From CAIXPS01 sp034430115 (lineage in GTDB: Bacteria > Chloroflexota > Anaerolineae > J036 > Brachytrichaceae), in assembly GCA_034430115.1 (NCBI GenBank), contig DAOUFG010000126.1, positions 9,255 to 73,254 on the forward strand: a stretch of 64,000 nt of DNA. The letters run 5' to 3'. Of the stretch, positions 16,725-23,807 are shown one piece after another. The translations under genes were made by a program, and so were the position numbers. Under the pieces are notes generated by a model. The model had not been told where the DNA came from, did not search any database, and was given only the letters and a program-made list of their open reading frames with translations. Within the stretch, counting starts at the first letter, position 1, and the number at the start of each line of letters is the position of its first letter.

Positions 16725-16960
16725 ACACAAAGCAACGAAGAATACTAAGGCTTGAAAAACTACAAAGACACGCACGCACAAAGGGCACGAAGAATCTCTA
16801 TGTTTCTTTGTATTCTTTGCTTCTCTGCTTCTTAGCGGTTAGATCAGACTCACACAAAGTAACCAAGCAACGAAGATCACGAAAAATCTCTATGTTTCTT
16901 TGCTTCTACGCTGCTCTGCTTCTTCGCTCCTTTGCTGTGAGAGCTGCTTTACCACCAAGA
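16725..16960. repeat. Dispersed repeat, family C (copy 3)
   Basis: The segment holds repeated units such as GAATCTCTATGTTTCTTTG (16790-16808) and AAATCTCTATGTTTCTTTG (about 16883-16901), separated by ACACAAAGTAACCAAGCAACG. Units alternate in both orientations. It fills the first half of the gap upstream of the promoter at 16997. Confidence 0.6.
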
Positions 16961-16996
16961 TGCCAAAACATAGTGACAATTAAAGCTATACCAATA

Positions 16997-17024
16997 TTGA
17001 CATGCCGGTACGTAGCAGTATACT
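16997..17024 (+). promoter_or_regulatory. Sigma70-type promoter (TTGACA-N16-TATACT)
   Basis: TTGACA at 16997-17002 and TATACT at 17019-17024 are separated by 16 bp. The site sits at the boundary between repeat sequence and the leader of the regulatory operon. The untranslated leader to 17311 is about 280 nt and contains a candidate small ORF. Confidence 0.6.
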
Positions 17025-17126
17025 TACATCACTCATTGAAACTGCTTTCTTCTTGTGTGTTTTGCTTGTATGGCCTGGTTTCGAGTTGGCTTGGCCATGC
17101 GGGACGAGCCGACAGGAGGTTGATTC

Positions 17127-17195
17127 ATGTTCAACAGCAGTATGAGCGACGCACTTCATCCAGAACATAGCAGCAAAGGCTTCACAATCTCATAA
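17127..17195 (+). CDS. Candidate 22-residue small ORF in the operon leader
   Basis: An ATG at 17127 has a near-perfect ribosome site, AGGAGGT at 17114-17120, 6 nt upstream. It encodes MFNSSMSDALHPEHSSKGF plus three residues, then TAA. It lies about 100 nt after a good promoter and 115 nt before the HTH gene. It has no membrane segment. It could be a leader peptide or a small regulatory protein, or an accidental frame; comparison with relatives is needed to tell. Confidence 0.4.
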   Translation: MFNSSMSDALHPEHSSKGFTIS

Positions 17196-17310
17196 CGGCC
17201 ACAGCACGCCCTACTGATGCACAAAATGAGAGAAAATCGCCACCGAACAGCATCTAGGCTATCCGGTACCAGTTCATTCGCGTAATCAGGAGATGAGTCG
17301 AGGAGGTCTT

Positions 17311-17787
17311 ATGGCTAAGCCGGCGCCCGAACAAACGAACACCTTTTCGCCCGCCCAGGTGAAAGATTGGTTCGGTATCTCAAGGACCACCCTCTTCCGG
17401 TGGGAGCAGGAAAATCGCATCCCAAAAACGAAACGCGGCAACAATAAAGAGAGGGCTTACGATCAGACACACCTGCGTCGCATCTACGAACTGGTATGCG
17501 AGAAACTCAACCAGGAATTGGAACTCTCGGTGCGCGACAACCCCGACGATGAGCAAACCTGGCGGCGCATGATGGAGCGCATCTATAAGGCGAAGCTCTT
17601 CGCAGGTGATCCCAATGTAGCGCTCAACGCCATTCGCGAACTGAAAGCAGTTGCGACAGAACAAGGGCTATCCCAAGACACGGCCAAACTGCTCGTCGAT
17701 TACCTGTATTCCGGGCTATGCACCAACAAGACCGCCCGGCGAATGATCCTCGAAGTGCTATTGGAGAATGAGAAGCGCGTTGAGTGA
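17311..17787 (+). CDS. HTH (MerR-like) DNA-binding protein
   Basis: This 158-residue protein has a MerR-like winged HTH at the N-terminus (FSPAQVKDWFGISRTTLFRWEQENRIP, about 12-38, then RAYDQTHLRRIYEL). An all-helical C-terminal part follows (about 65-158) with no recognised ligand-binding motif and no cysteines arranged for metal sensing. The ATG at 17311 has AGGAGG 4 nt upstream; another ATG at 17293 lacks spacing for its site. The stop overlaps a GTG in front of the kinase gene, so the HTH protein, the kinase and the receiver form one operon. It may be the DNA-binding output of the kinase pathway, because the receiver at 19085 has no output domain of its own. This link is inferred. Confidence 0.7.
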   Translation: MAKPAPEQTNTFSPAQVKDWFGISRTTLFRWEQENRIPKTKRGNNKERAYDQTHLRRIYELVCEKLNQELELSVRDNPDDEQTWRRMMERIYKAKLFAGDPNVALNAIRELKAVATEQGLSQDTAKLLVDYLYSGLCTNKTARRMILEVLLENEKRVE

Positions 17788-17810
17788 GCATTAGCCAGGA
17801 GCGCAGTCCA

Positions 17811-19088
17811 ATGATCGACTATGACGTGCAGGCGTTCATCACTGATTTGTTGCGGCTGTTCTTTTTGTCCACCGGGCTGGCCGGCACCTATTACGAGATC
17901 AACGAAAAAGGTGAAGCGAAGGAAATCGCCAGGTCGGAGGATGGCTTTTTCCCCAAGTATTGTCACGCCATATGGGACCTTCAGCAGGGAGCCGCCAGGA
18001 GAACTTGCGATAAAGACATGTGTGTACGCGCCGCCCAGGCGCTCATGTCGCGCCGGAATGAAACGATGTGCCACGCGGGCCTGGTGAGCTTCAGCCAGCC
18101 CATCGCGGTTTATGGCAGGATCATCGGCGTCATTCAATATGGCGGCGTCGTATCAGGCGACGAGACGCGCAAAGCAGAACAACTGGCGCGCCACGCGCTC
18201 GCCATGCAGACGTTGGAAGCCAGCCCATCCGAAGCAGAGCACTTGCAAGCGCTACTCGTGAACCCAGCCCGCACCTTTAGTCGTGCGCAAATCGACCTGC
18301 TCCAACACATCGCACGATCGCTGAGCACTGTGACTGCGCAGTTCATCAGGCAGAGGCGCATCCGCGAAGGCGCCAACCATGACTTGCAGATACGCTTGCA
18401 GGCGGCGCTCGCAATGGCCGACAACCTGTTAACCGGGCTGGAAACGGCATCGCCCTACTACAAAAGCGTGGAGGGAATCGTCTCGGCGATCGAGGCGGCG
18501 GCAGATGCGATGCACGGCTCCACGAGCGGGCGCTACCTGCCTCAAGACTACCGCTTTACCCAGCAGCCAATCGCCGAGTTCATCAACCACGCATACGATC
18601 TGTGCCGGCCGGAAGCGGAAAAGAAGGGCGTTCGCGTGATCATCGATCTACAGCCTCGCCAGGGCAACGTGATCTTACAAGCCTCAAAAGCCCATCTTCA
18701 GACCGCCTTCGACAACATCCTGCAAAATGCCGTGAAATATTCGTATCGCAGCACGCTAAACTCCGACACACGTCACATCCAGGTGAAAGGGCATCTGCTG
18801 CATAGCGGGTATGAGATCACTATCGAAAATTATGGGGTGGGCATTGAACCTGACGAACTAGAGCGCATCTTTGAAGAAGGTTACAGAGGGCGCTTGACCC
18901 AGGGGGAGTATCGCACCGGGGGCGGGCAGGGGCTAGCCCTGGCCAAACAGGCGATCACAAAACATCATGGGCGAGTAACAGCGACGAGTGATCCGGCGGG
19001 TGAGGCGGACGATGGGACACGCCCATACGTCACTCGCTTTAGTATTTGGCTGCCGCTCAAGCAACCAGAGGAGAGAGGTGTCGAATGA
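17811..19088 (+). CDS. PocR-domain sensor histidine kinase
   Basis: This 425-residue protein has an N-terminal PocR sensory domain (about 1-115) with cysteines C51, C66, C71 and C87 (MCHAG) and the PIAVYGRIIGVIQYGG end. PocR domains bind small molecules and sometimes metals. A dimerisation helix follows with a likely phosphoacceptor H190 (ANHDLQ). The HATPase domain has an N box (FDNILQNAVKYS), a G1 box (GVGIEPDE) and a G2 box (GGGQGLALAKQ). No membrane segment is present, so it senses a cytoplasmic signal. The ATG at 17811 has AGGAG at 9 nt; the upstream GTG at 17784 overlaps the previous stop. It overlaps the receiver gene by 4 bp. Confidence 0.85.
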   Translation: MIDYDVQAFITDLLRLFFLSTGLAGTYYEINEKGEAKEIARSEDGFFPKYCHAIWDLQQGAARRTCDKDMCVRAAQALMSRRNETMCHAGLVSFSQPIAVYGRIIGVIQYGGVVSGDETRKAEQLARHALAMQTLEASPSEAEHLQALLVNPARTFSRAQIDLLQHIARSLSTVTAQFIRQRRIREGANHDLQIRLQAALAMADNLLTGLETASPYYKSVEGIVSAIEAAADAMHGSTSGRYLPQDYRFTQQPIAEFINHAYDLCRPEAEKKGVRVIIDLQPRQGNVILQASKAHLQTAFDNILQNAVKYSYRSTLNSDTRHIQVKGHLLHSGYEITIENYGVGIEPDELERIFEEGYRGRLTQGEYRTGGGQGLALAKQAITKHHGRVTATSDPAGEADDGTRPYVTRFSIWLPLKQPEERGVE

Positions 19089-19489
19089 CGAACAAAACCA
19101 TTGCCTGGATCGAAGACGACATCGATATTATTGACCCGGTCGTCATGCCTTTACGTAACGCGGGGTTTCAGATCGACGAATACCGCAATTATGAAGAGGC
19201 GAAGAGCCAGTTTGACAAAATCTGTGCCGCAGATCTCGTGCTGCTCGACATCTTGATTCCACCAGGACGCAACAATCCGGCAGATGGGGAATACCTGGGG
19301 CTTAATATCCTCGATGAGATGAACGAGCGGCACGTGAAAATGCCCATCATTGTGCTCAGCGTGGTCGCAAACAGGGTGCAGGTGGAATGGGACAAGTACC
19401 AACTCACCCTGCGACGCGAGTCCAAGCCGATCCGCCCTTCAAAGTTAAAAACCATCGTTTTTGAACTGCTTGGGCTGAGCAACACCTGA
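19085..19489 (+). CDS. Stand-alone response-regulator receiver domain
   Basis: This 134-residue protein is a single receiver domain. The acidic pocket is E10-D11-D12 and the phosphorylation site is D55 in LVLLDILIPP. The conserved lysine is in ESKPIRPSKL. A loop insertion (GRNNPADGEYLG) lies between beta3 and alpha3. There is no DNA-binding or enzymatic output, so it must act by protein contact. The ATG overlaps the kinase stop (ATGA), which makes it the obvious partner of that kinase. A terminator follows at 19515. Confidence 0.85.
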   Translation: MTNKTIAWIEDDIDIIDPVVMPLRNAGFQIDEYRNYEEAKSQFDKICAADLVLLDILIPPGRNNPADGEYLGLNILDEMNERHVKMPIIVLSVVANRVQVEWDKYQLTLRRESKPIRPSKLKTIVFELLGLSNT

Positions 19490-19514
19490 ATTGTCGTTTC
19501 GCCAAGTTGGTGAT

Positions 19515-19550
19515 AATAGCGGCTTTCTTTTCAGAGAGCCGCTATTTTAT
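19515..19550 (+). terminator. Rho-independent terminator of the regulatory operon
   Basis: AATAGCGGCTTTC at 19515-19527 pairs with GAGAGCCGCTATT at 19534-19546 (13 bp with one G-T pair, 6-nt loop), followed by a T-rich end (TTTTATTA). It lies 25 bp after the receiver stop. Confidence 0.8.
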
Positions 19551-19562
19551 TACATAAAATGA

Positions 19563-19591
19563 TTGACAAACGGCATGCCACACCTTATAGT
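19563..19591 (+). promoter_or_regulatory. Strong sigma70-type promoter (TTGACA-N17-TATAGT)
   Basis: TTGACA at 19563-19568 and TATAGT at 19586-19591 have the ideal 17-bp spacer. A leader of about 150 nt follows before the ATG at 19746. The leader holds GGTATATATAAGTATACC (19633-19650, inverted 6-bp ends) and a possible ACCGA...TCGGT stem, so it may be regulated. Confidence 0.7.
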
Positions 19592-19745
19592 ATCAACTGG
19601 AGTTTACTAGAATATACTAATACACTCCATCAGGTATATATAAGTATACCGACCATAGTGAGGCCAAACATCGGTCTCCTTCCTTCTCGCTCGGGCAGGT
19701 AAGTAGTGAAGCGGGCACCCTGGTGTGCCAAAGTGGAGGTGCGAA

Positions 19746-20396
19746 ATGCTCGTATCTCAACAAAGCTCCGGTAAGTACATCCTGTTAGGTGGAATGCTAG
19801 CAGTGGGTATCACGGCCTTTGCGGTCTTCTTCATCACGACGCTTGTTCGGCAGGTGAAAGATGACACGCAGACACTCAATAGCCAGACGGCGACAATTGC
19901 CTCGCTCCAGCAACAAGTTATCCAGCGAACGCAGGAACGCGATGCCGCACTACAACAAAGCCAGACTTACAGCCAGGCACTGCAAAACGCTCAGCACGAG
20001 TTGAATAAAGTCCAACTTGAGAAGCAGGGCCTGCAGACCGAAAACGAGGCGTTGCACAGACAGATCGACAATGCAAATGCAAATAATGCTGCGCACGCGC
20101 AAACCTTGCCTTCTCAGCCTGTAAATCCGCAATCGGAGGTCAGGGGGCTGGCGTTTAACCCGGCGACGACCATCTTGATCGGCTTCGTGCTAAGCATCAC
20201 ACCTTTGCTCTCCCTGCTTGCAGGCGTCAAGGTCTTCGTCGGCAAGCGCCAGCGGGACAACGCACAAATCGCGCAACTGGAGGAACAGATCATGATGTTG
20301 CAAATGTATAACGCCCAACTGGCCAACAAACTGGTGGAGATGCGCCAGCGCTACCAGTATGAACTGGCCCAGGCGCGCCGGCTGAACCGACCTTAA
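19746..20396 (+). CDS. Two-pass membrane protein with coiled coils, function unknown
   Basis: This 216-residue protein has a membrane helix at about 10-34 (YILLGGMLAVGITAFAVFF) and a long heptad-rich segment (about 36-105: VKDDTQTLNSQTATIASLQQ, QHELNKVQLEKQGLQTENEA). A linker rich in N, A and P leads to a second membrane helix (ILIGFVLSITPLLSLLAGVKVF), and a final coiled coil (QIAQLEEQIMMLQMYNAQLA) ends the protein. The two helices would leave both ends on one side and the long coiled coil on the other. It might be a scaffold or a sensor; no family is recognised. GGAGGT lies 5 nt before the ATG. It has its own strong promoter next to the sensor operon. Confidence 0.65.
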   Translation: MLVSQQSSGKYILLGGMLAVGITAFAVFFITTLVRQVKDDTQTLNSQTATIASLQQQVIQRTQERDAALQQSQTYSQALQNAQHELNKVQLEKQGLQTENEALHRQIDNANANNAAHAQTLPSQPVNPQSEVRGLAFNPATTILIGFVLSITPLLSLLAGVKVFVGKRQRDNAQIAQLEEQIMMLQMYNAQLANKLVEMRQRYQYELAQARRLNRP

Positions 20397-20413
20397 AGCG
20401 CAACCGGCGCAAC

Positions 20414-20444
20414 GAATCAGGTTGAGCGAGGCTCAACCTGATTC
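20414..20444. terminator. Hairpin between convergent genes
   Basis: GAATCAGGTTGAG at 20414-20426 pairs perfectly with CTCAACCTGATTC at 20432-20444 across a 5-nt loop. It follows the coiled-coil gene and lies before the end of the truncated dipeptidase on the other strand. No T run is present. Confidence 0.55.
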
Positions 20445-20504
20445 ATAGATTAGCGAAGTCCACACCAGATTTGTTGGCATTCGCGCGGATGCGTGGAGAA
20501 AGAT

Positions 20505-21083
20505 TTATGCCGTGCGCGGCAACGCGACGCGCAAGAAGTTTAGCCAGTTGGTGCTGAGCACCGCCTCGCGGGCCTGTGCCGGCAATACGTCACCCACGCG
20601 CACCAGGTCGGCCACCGTGTCAATTTCTTGCGGGCTTTCTTCAAGGCCCAACCCGCCGTCCAGGTCCGACCCAATGCCCACGTGTTGCCAGCCGGCGATG
20701 CGCGCGATGTACTCCGCGTGCCGGCGCAGATGCTCGCGCAGCGTGACGGGGATGGTGTGGTCCGCCCGCCAGCGCGGCTCCAAAAAGCTGTTGTAGAGCA
20801 CCAGGCCGATCACACCGCCCCGCTCGGCCAGGGCGCGCATCACCTCGTCGCTCAGGTGCCGGTCGGTGGGGGTGAGTGCCCGCACGTTGGCGTGCGAAGC
20901 GCACACGCGCGGGAAGCCCATCTCCAGCCCCTGCCAGATGCCCTCTTCGGCCAGGTGCGAAATATCCCAGGTGAAGCCCTGCTGAGCCATCTCCTGCATC
21001 AATGCCACGCCCTCGGGCGTCAATCCGCCGTGCCTGAACGTGCTGCTGCCGCCGCGCACACCGGTGCCATAGCGATTGCTCTT
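20505..21083 (-). pseudogene. Membrane dipeptidase (M19) family, 5'-truncated
   Basis: The frame encodes the C-terminal half of an M19 dipeptidase: RYGTGVRGGSSTFRHGGLTP, then FTWDISHLAEEG, a metal His in CASHANVRALTPTDRHLSDE, and VGIGSDLDGGLGL. Such enzymes are usually 320-400 residues and begin with the first metal site (H-x-D), which is missing. Family similarity stops near 21083. The remaining sequence up to the YhfC-like gene at 21143 is a piece of a dispersed repeat (ACAAAGGCTCAAAGAGCACG read on the minus strand). An enzyme without the first half of its two-metal centre should be inactive. The remnant was probably produced by recombination at the repeat. Confidence 0.75.
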
Positions 21084-21142
21084 CGTGCTCTTTGAGCCTT
21101 TGTTTCTTTGGGTGAGTTATTCGAAACCGGCATCCCCATCGC

Positions 21143-22021
21143 TTACGCGTTGATAACGGGAGGCTCCGGCTCAGCCACCCCCTGCCCCACCTCCGCGCGG
21201 TAGCGCCAGCCGATCTCTCGCACGCCCCACCACGCCACGACGCCGAAGAGCACCATGAAGGCTTCGATGCTCCACACCCGGGCAGTGGTTTCCACGCCCC
21301 ACAACTGCGCAAAGGCCGCGACGGTATCCACCGCGCTCTTGTAGACGAACGAGAGCCACATCCAGCGCGCCTGCCCCTTGAGCACGCCATAGAACAGCAG
21401 CACGTTGCAGAAGAGGTGCACAAAGACGATCGCCAGGCGCTCGGTGATGGGCGCCAGGTCGTATAGCACGTCGTTGGAGCGTGCCAGCGTGGTGAGCGTT
21501 TCTGCGTTGAATGATTGCGGCGTCAGCAGCCCGGCCAGCATGGCCGCCAGCGAAGCACCGCCCAGCAACAAAGCCTCCAACGCGCCGAACCCGATGCCGA
21601 ACGCAACCGCCTTACCCCAGGGGGCACGCGCCAGGCGCTTGTGGTGCAACAGCCACCACGTGAGCAGCACCTCCGTCACGCCGGTGAGCGCCCCCAGGTA
21701 GACGTAGAGCAACAGGTTGCTGGGTGCCCACAGGTTCTCCGGCACGTAAAGTGCCTTACTCACAGCCGGGTTAGCCACCAGCGCGATGGCGAACTTGACT
21801 GCCACAGTAACCACCCACGCCAGGCCGCCCAACCCCAACATGCCCCACGTGCCGCCGTGGCGCAGAGAATAGACGACGAAGCCAATCGCCACCGCCAGCA
21901 TGCCGATGCCGGGCAGCAAAATGACAGGGGAGAGATCTGAAGAGGAGGCTGCCGAAGCACAGCCCGCCAACAGAACAGCGCACGACAGCATGCCGCCAAT
22001 GCCTTTCAAAGTCGGTTTCAT
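21143..22021 (-). CDS. YhfC-family intramembrane protease-like protein with lipobox
   Basis: This 292-residue protein has an N-terminal signal ending in LLAGC, a lipoprotein box, then about seven membrane helices. Conserved-looking motifs are TGVTEVLLTW, GIGFGALEALLLG and ERLAIVFVHLFCNVLL, which match the glutamate and histidine signature of YhfC-type glutamic intramembrane proteases. The catalytic glutamates would lie in the first two and the histidine in the third. The combination of a lipobox with the multi-pass domain is unusual; the C21 residue could be lipidated or could be chance. The substrate is unknown. It lies downstream of the cyclic-di-AMP receptor gene on the same strand. Confidence 0.65.
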   Translation of the reverse strand: MKPTLKGIGGMLSCAVLLAGCASAASSSDLSPVILLPGIGMLAVAIGFVVYSLRHGGTWGMLGLGGLAWVVTVAVKFAIALVANPAVSKALYVPENLWAPSNLLLYVYLGALTGVTEVLLTWWLLHHKRLARAPWGKAVAFGIGFGALEALLLGGASLAAMLAGLLTPQSFNAETLTTLARSNDVLYDLAPITERLAIVFVHLFCNVLLFYGVLKGQARWMWLSFVYKSAVDTVAAFAQLWGVETTARVWSIEAFMVLFGVVAWWGVREIGWRYRAEVGQGVAEPEPPVINA

Positions 22022-22166
22022 TGATTTCTCCTGTGGATGAAGGGGATTTTATAGGAGGCTGGGGCCAGGCGCCAACACAGGCCGGGCTCACCAGGGCAAG
22101 CTCGCAAGGCGCCCGTTGCTCGCCGTTGCAGCCGGGCAACGGGCATATCGCGCCAAGCGCTAAAGC

Positions 22167-22481
22167 TTAATACTGCTCGAACCGTTCGACGTCGAGGATA
22201 AATACAGTCGCGCTGCCGATAGACACCTTGGATTGCCGCGCGTTAGCCGCGCTCTCGTTTGACGTGTCCGCGTCGGATTCGCGGTGCTGGCCCATCTGCT
22301 GAAACACATCCAGCACCTCGTTCACCTTCTCATCTTCCACGCCCAACAGCAGCGTCGCATTATCGCGCCGCAGCAAGCCGCCGGTTGTCGCGATCCGCGT
22401 GACCCGATGCCCCGCTTCAACAAGCGCCGTGGAAATCTTCGACACGTCCTCCGCCTGCACGACGGCCATCACCATCTTCAT
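22167..22481 (-). CDS. Cyclic-di-AMP receptor-like PII-type protein (DarA/PstA family)
   Basis: This 104-residue protein begins MKMVMAVVQAEDVSKISTAL and continues with HRVTRIATTGGLLRRDNATL and LLGVEDEKVNEVLDVF. This is the ferredoxin-like fold and the TTGG loop of the cyclic-di-AMP-binding PII-like proteins (PstA/DarA in Firmicutes). The extended loop between 66 and 88 is rich in polar residues. In relatives, binding cyclic-di-AMP reorders the loops; the partner is unknown. The ATG at 22481 has AGGAGG 9 nt upstream, which rules out the longer upstream frame. Confidence 0.85.
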   Translation of the reverse strand: MKMVMAVVQAEDVSKISTALVEAGHRVTRIATTGGLLRRDNATLLLGVEDEKVNEVLDVFQQMGQHRESDADTSNESAANARQSKVSIGSATVFILDVERFEQY

Positions 22482-22630
22482 TGTCAGTATCCTCCTAGAT
22501 AAAGATGTGCACTCACTACCCACCGCTTCATCACGACTCCACCGCCACGGTCGTCGAGTCCCTCTGATCCAACGGCCAGAGTGATACGAATGCAAGGCTA
22601 TTCTAACTGGTCATGCCAGACAGCGCCTGC

Positions 22631-23710
22631 TCAATGTCCTGCGCACACCTCACTTAATCGATGCGTGTAGTAGCGGAAGTTCTCGTATGATACGTCGGGC
22701 GGGATGGAGTGATCGGTGTGCGGAATGTAGCCGCCCTCCTCGATCAGCGGGCGCACGCGTTCCAATTCGGCGTCGATCGCCGCGTGCCCCTGCGCCAGTG
22801 CGCGCTTATCCACACCGCCCCATATGCGCAGCTCGCGGCCATACTTCCGGCGCACCGCCAGCACGTCCATGCCAGCCTGCACCTCGAACGGATACAGGAA
22901 GTTCAACCCGGCATCCATCCACACCGGGATGAGCGAATCCATTCGCCCGTCGCTATCCAGCCCGATGAAGGTGACCCCACGCCCGCGCAGAAAATCCACC
23001 ACGCGCCGATAACGCGGCAACATATACTTCCGCACCTGGTGCGGCGAAATTAGTGGCGCCGTCTTATAGGCCATATCTTCCCAGAAGCTGAAAGCATCGA
23101 TAGTGGTCACGTCCAGGATGCGCCCCATCATGGCGATGATGAAATCCGCGTTGGCATCCATCATCTCTTCCACGAAGGCCGGGTCATCATAGAAGAGTGT
23201 GCACAGGCGTTGCACGCCCACCAGGTTGCGCAACGGGCCGAAGAAGCCGCCCCAACGATCCGAGATGATGACGAAGGGTTGCTGCTTGGCGCGCAAGGCA
23301 CGCAACTGCGCTTGCCAATCCGCGCCCAGGCGTAGCGCCAGGTCCGGCTGCATCCGTTCGCGCCAAAAACGCCGGAACTCTTCACGCGTATCCACGGGGA
23401 ACTTCACGAACTGGGGCATCGAACTCATCGGGTTGCCTTTCAGTTCGCGCATCAAGATGCCTTCGTGATTCACGTACAGGACGTGTTCCTCGTCCTCTTC
23501 AATCACCGTGTGCTCAAACGGCGGGCAAGGGAAGAACCACTGGCCTTCCCAAAGCCGCTTATCGTCGCCGTCGTCCGGCGGGCAGTCGGGGTCATAGCCT
23601 TCCGCGCGCCAGCGCTCGGCCGTCTCGGGCCACGGCCCCCAAATCCAGAACGGGGCTCTATCCACGGGCTGATAGTTCATGCAGGCATGAAAGCGTTCAA
23701 GTTCATTCAT
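22631..23710 (-). CDS. Uroporphyrinogen decarboxylase-like (UroD/MtaA superfamily) protein
   Basis: This 359-residue TIM-barrel protein starts NELERFHACMNYQPVDRAPF, the typical UroD-superfamily opening. It continues with IISDRWGGFFGPLRNLVGVQ, FSFWEDMAYKTAPLISPHQV, FIGLDSDGRMDSLIPVW and LRIWGGVDKRAL. It lacks the HTPVWFMRQAG motif of true haem-pathway HemE, so it is more like the corrinoid- or methyl-transfer branch (MtaA/CmuA) or an uncharacterised branch. It lies 97 bp downstream of a glycyl radical enzyme on the same strand. The two are likely co-transcribed and may act in one pathway; the substrate is unknown. Confidence 0.8.
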   Translation of the reverse strand: MNELERFHACMNYQPVDRAPFWIWGPWPETAERWRAEGYDPDCPPDDGDDKRLWEGQWFFPCPPFEHTVIEEDEEHVLYVNHEGILMRELKGNPMSSMPQFVKFPVDTREEFRRFWRERMQPDLALRLGADWQAQLRALRAKQQPFVIISDRWGGFFGPLRNLVGVQRLCTLFYDDPAFVEEMMDANADFIIAMMGRILDVTTIDAFSFWEDMAYKTAPLISPHQVRKYMLPRYRRVVDFLRGRGVTFIGLDSDGRMDSLIPVWMDAGLNFLYPFEVQAGMDVLAVRRKYGRELRIWGGVDKRALAQGHAAIDAELERVRPLIEEGGYIPHTDHSIPPDVSYENFRYYTHRLSEVCAGH

Positions 23711-23728
23711 GGGTATTCACGATGAAAG

Positions 23729-23765
23729 GGCGGCGCACCCTCGCTCCACGCAACGATGCGCCGCC
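23729..23765 (-). other. Hairpin between the glycyl radical enzyme and UroD-like genes
   Basis: GGCGGCGCA at 23729-23737 pairs with TGCGCCGCC at 23757-23765 (9 bp, 19-nt loop). It lies in the 97-bp gap between the two minus-strand genes and could reduce read-through or stabilise the upstream message. Confidence 0.35.
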
Positions 23766-23807
23766 GTGAGCCCACCTGCACCTTGCACCTGGATGGGCAT
23801 ACTCAGG

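Noticed and set aside
15375..16748. Long plus-strand open frame opposite the sugar dehydrogenase
   Set aside because: It has no ribosome site or domain and mirrors the codon bias of the real minus-strand gene.
8820..16960. Repeat tracts considered as CRISPR arrays
   Set aside because: Units are not of constant length, spacers are not regular, units occur in both orientations and no cas gene is present.
22631..23710. Haem-pathway uroporphyrinogen decarboxylase (hemE)
   Set aside because: The N-terminal substrate motif of HemE is missing and no other haem genes are adjacent, so only the superfamily is claimed.
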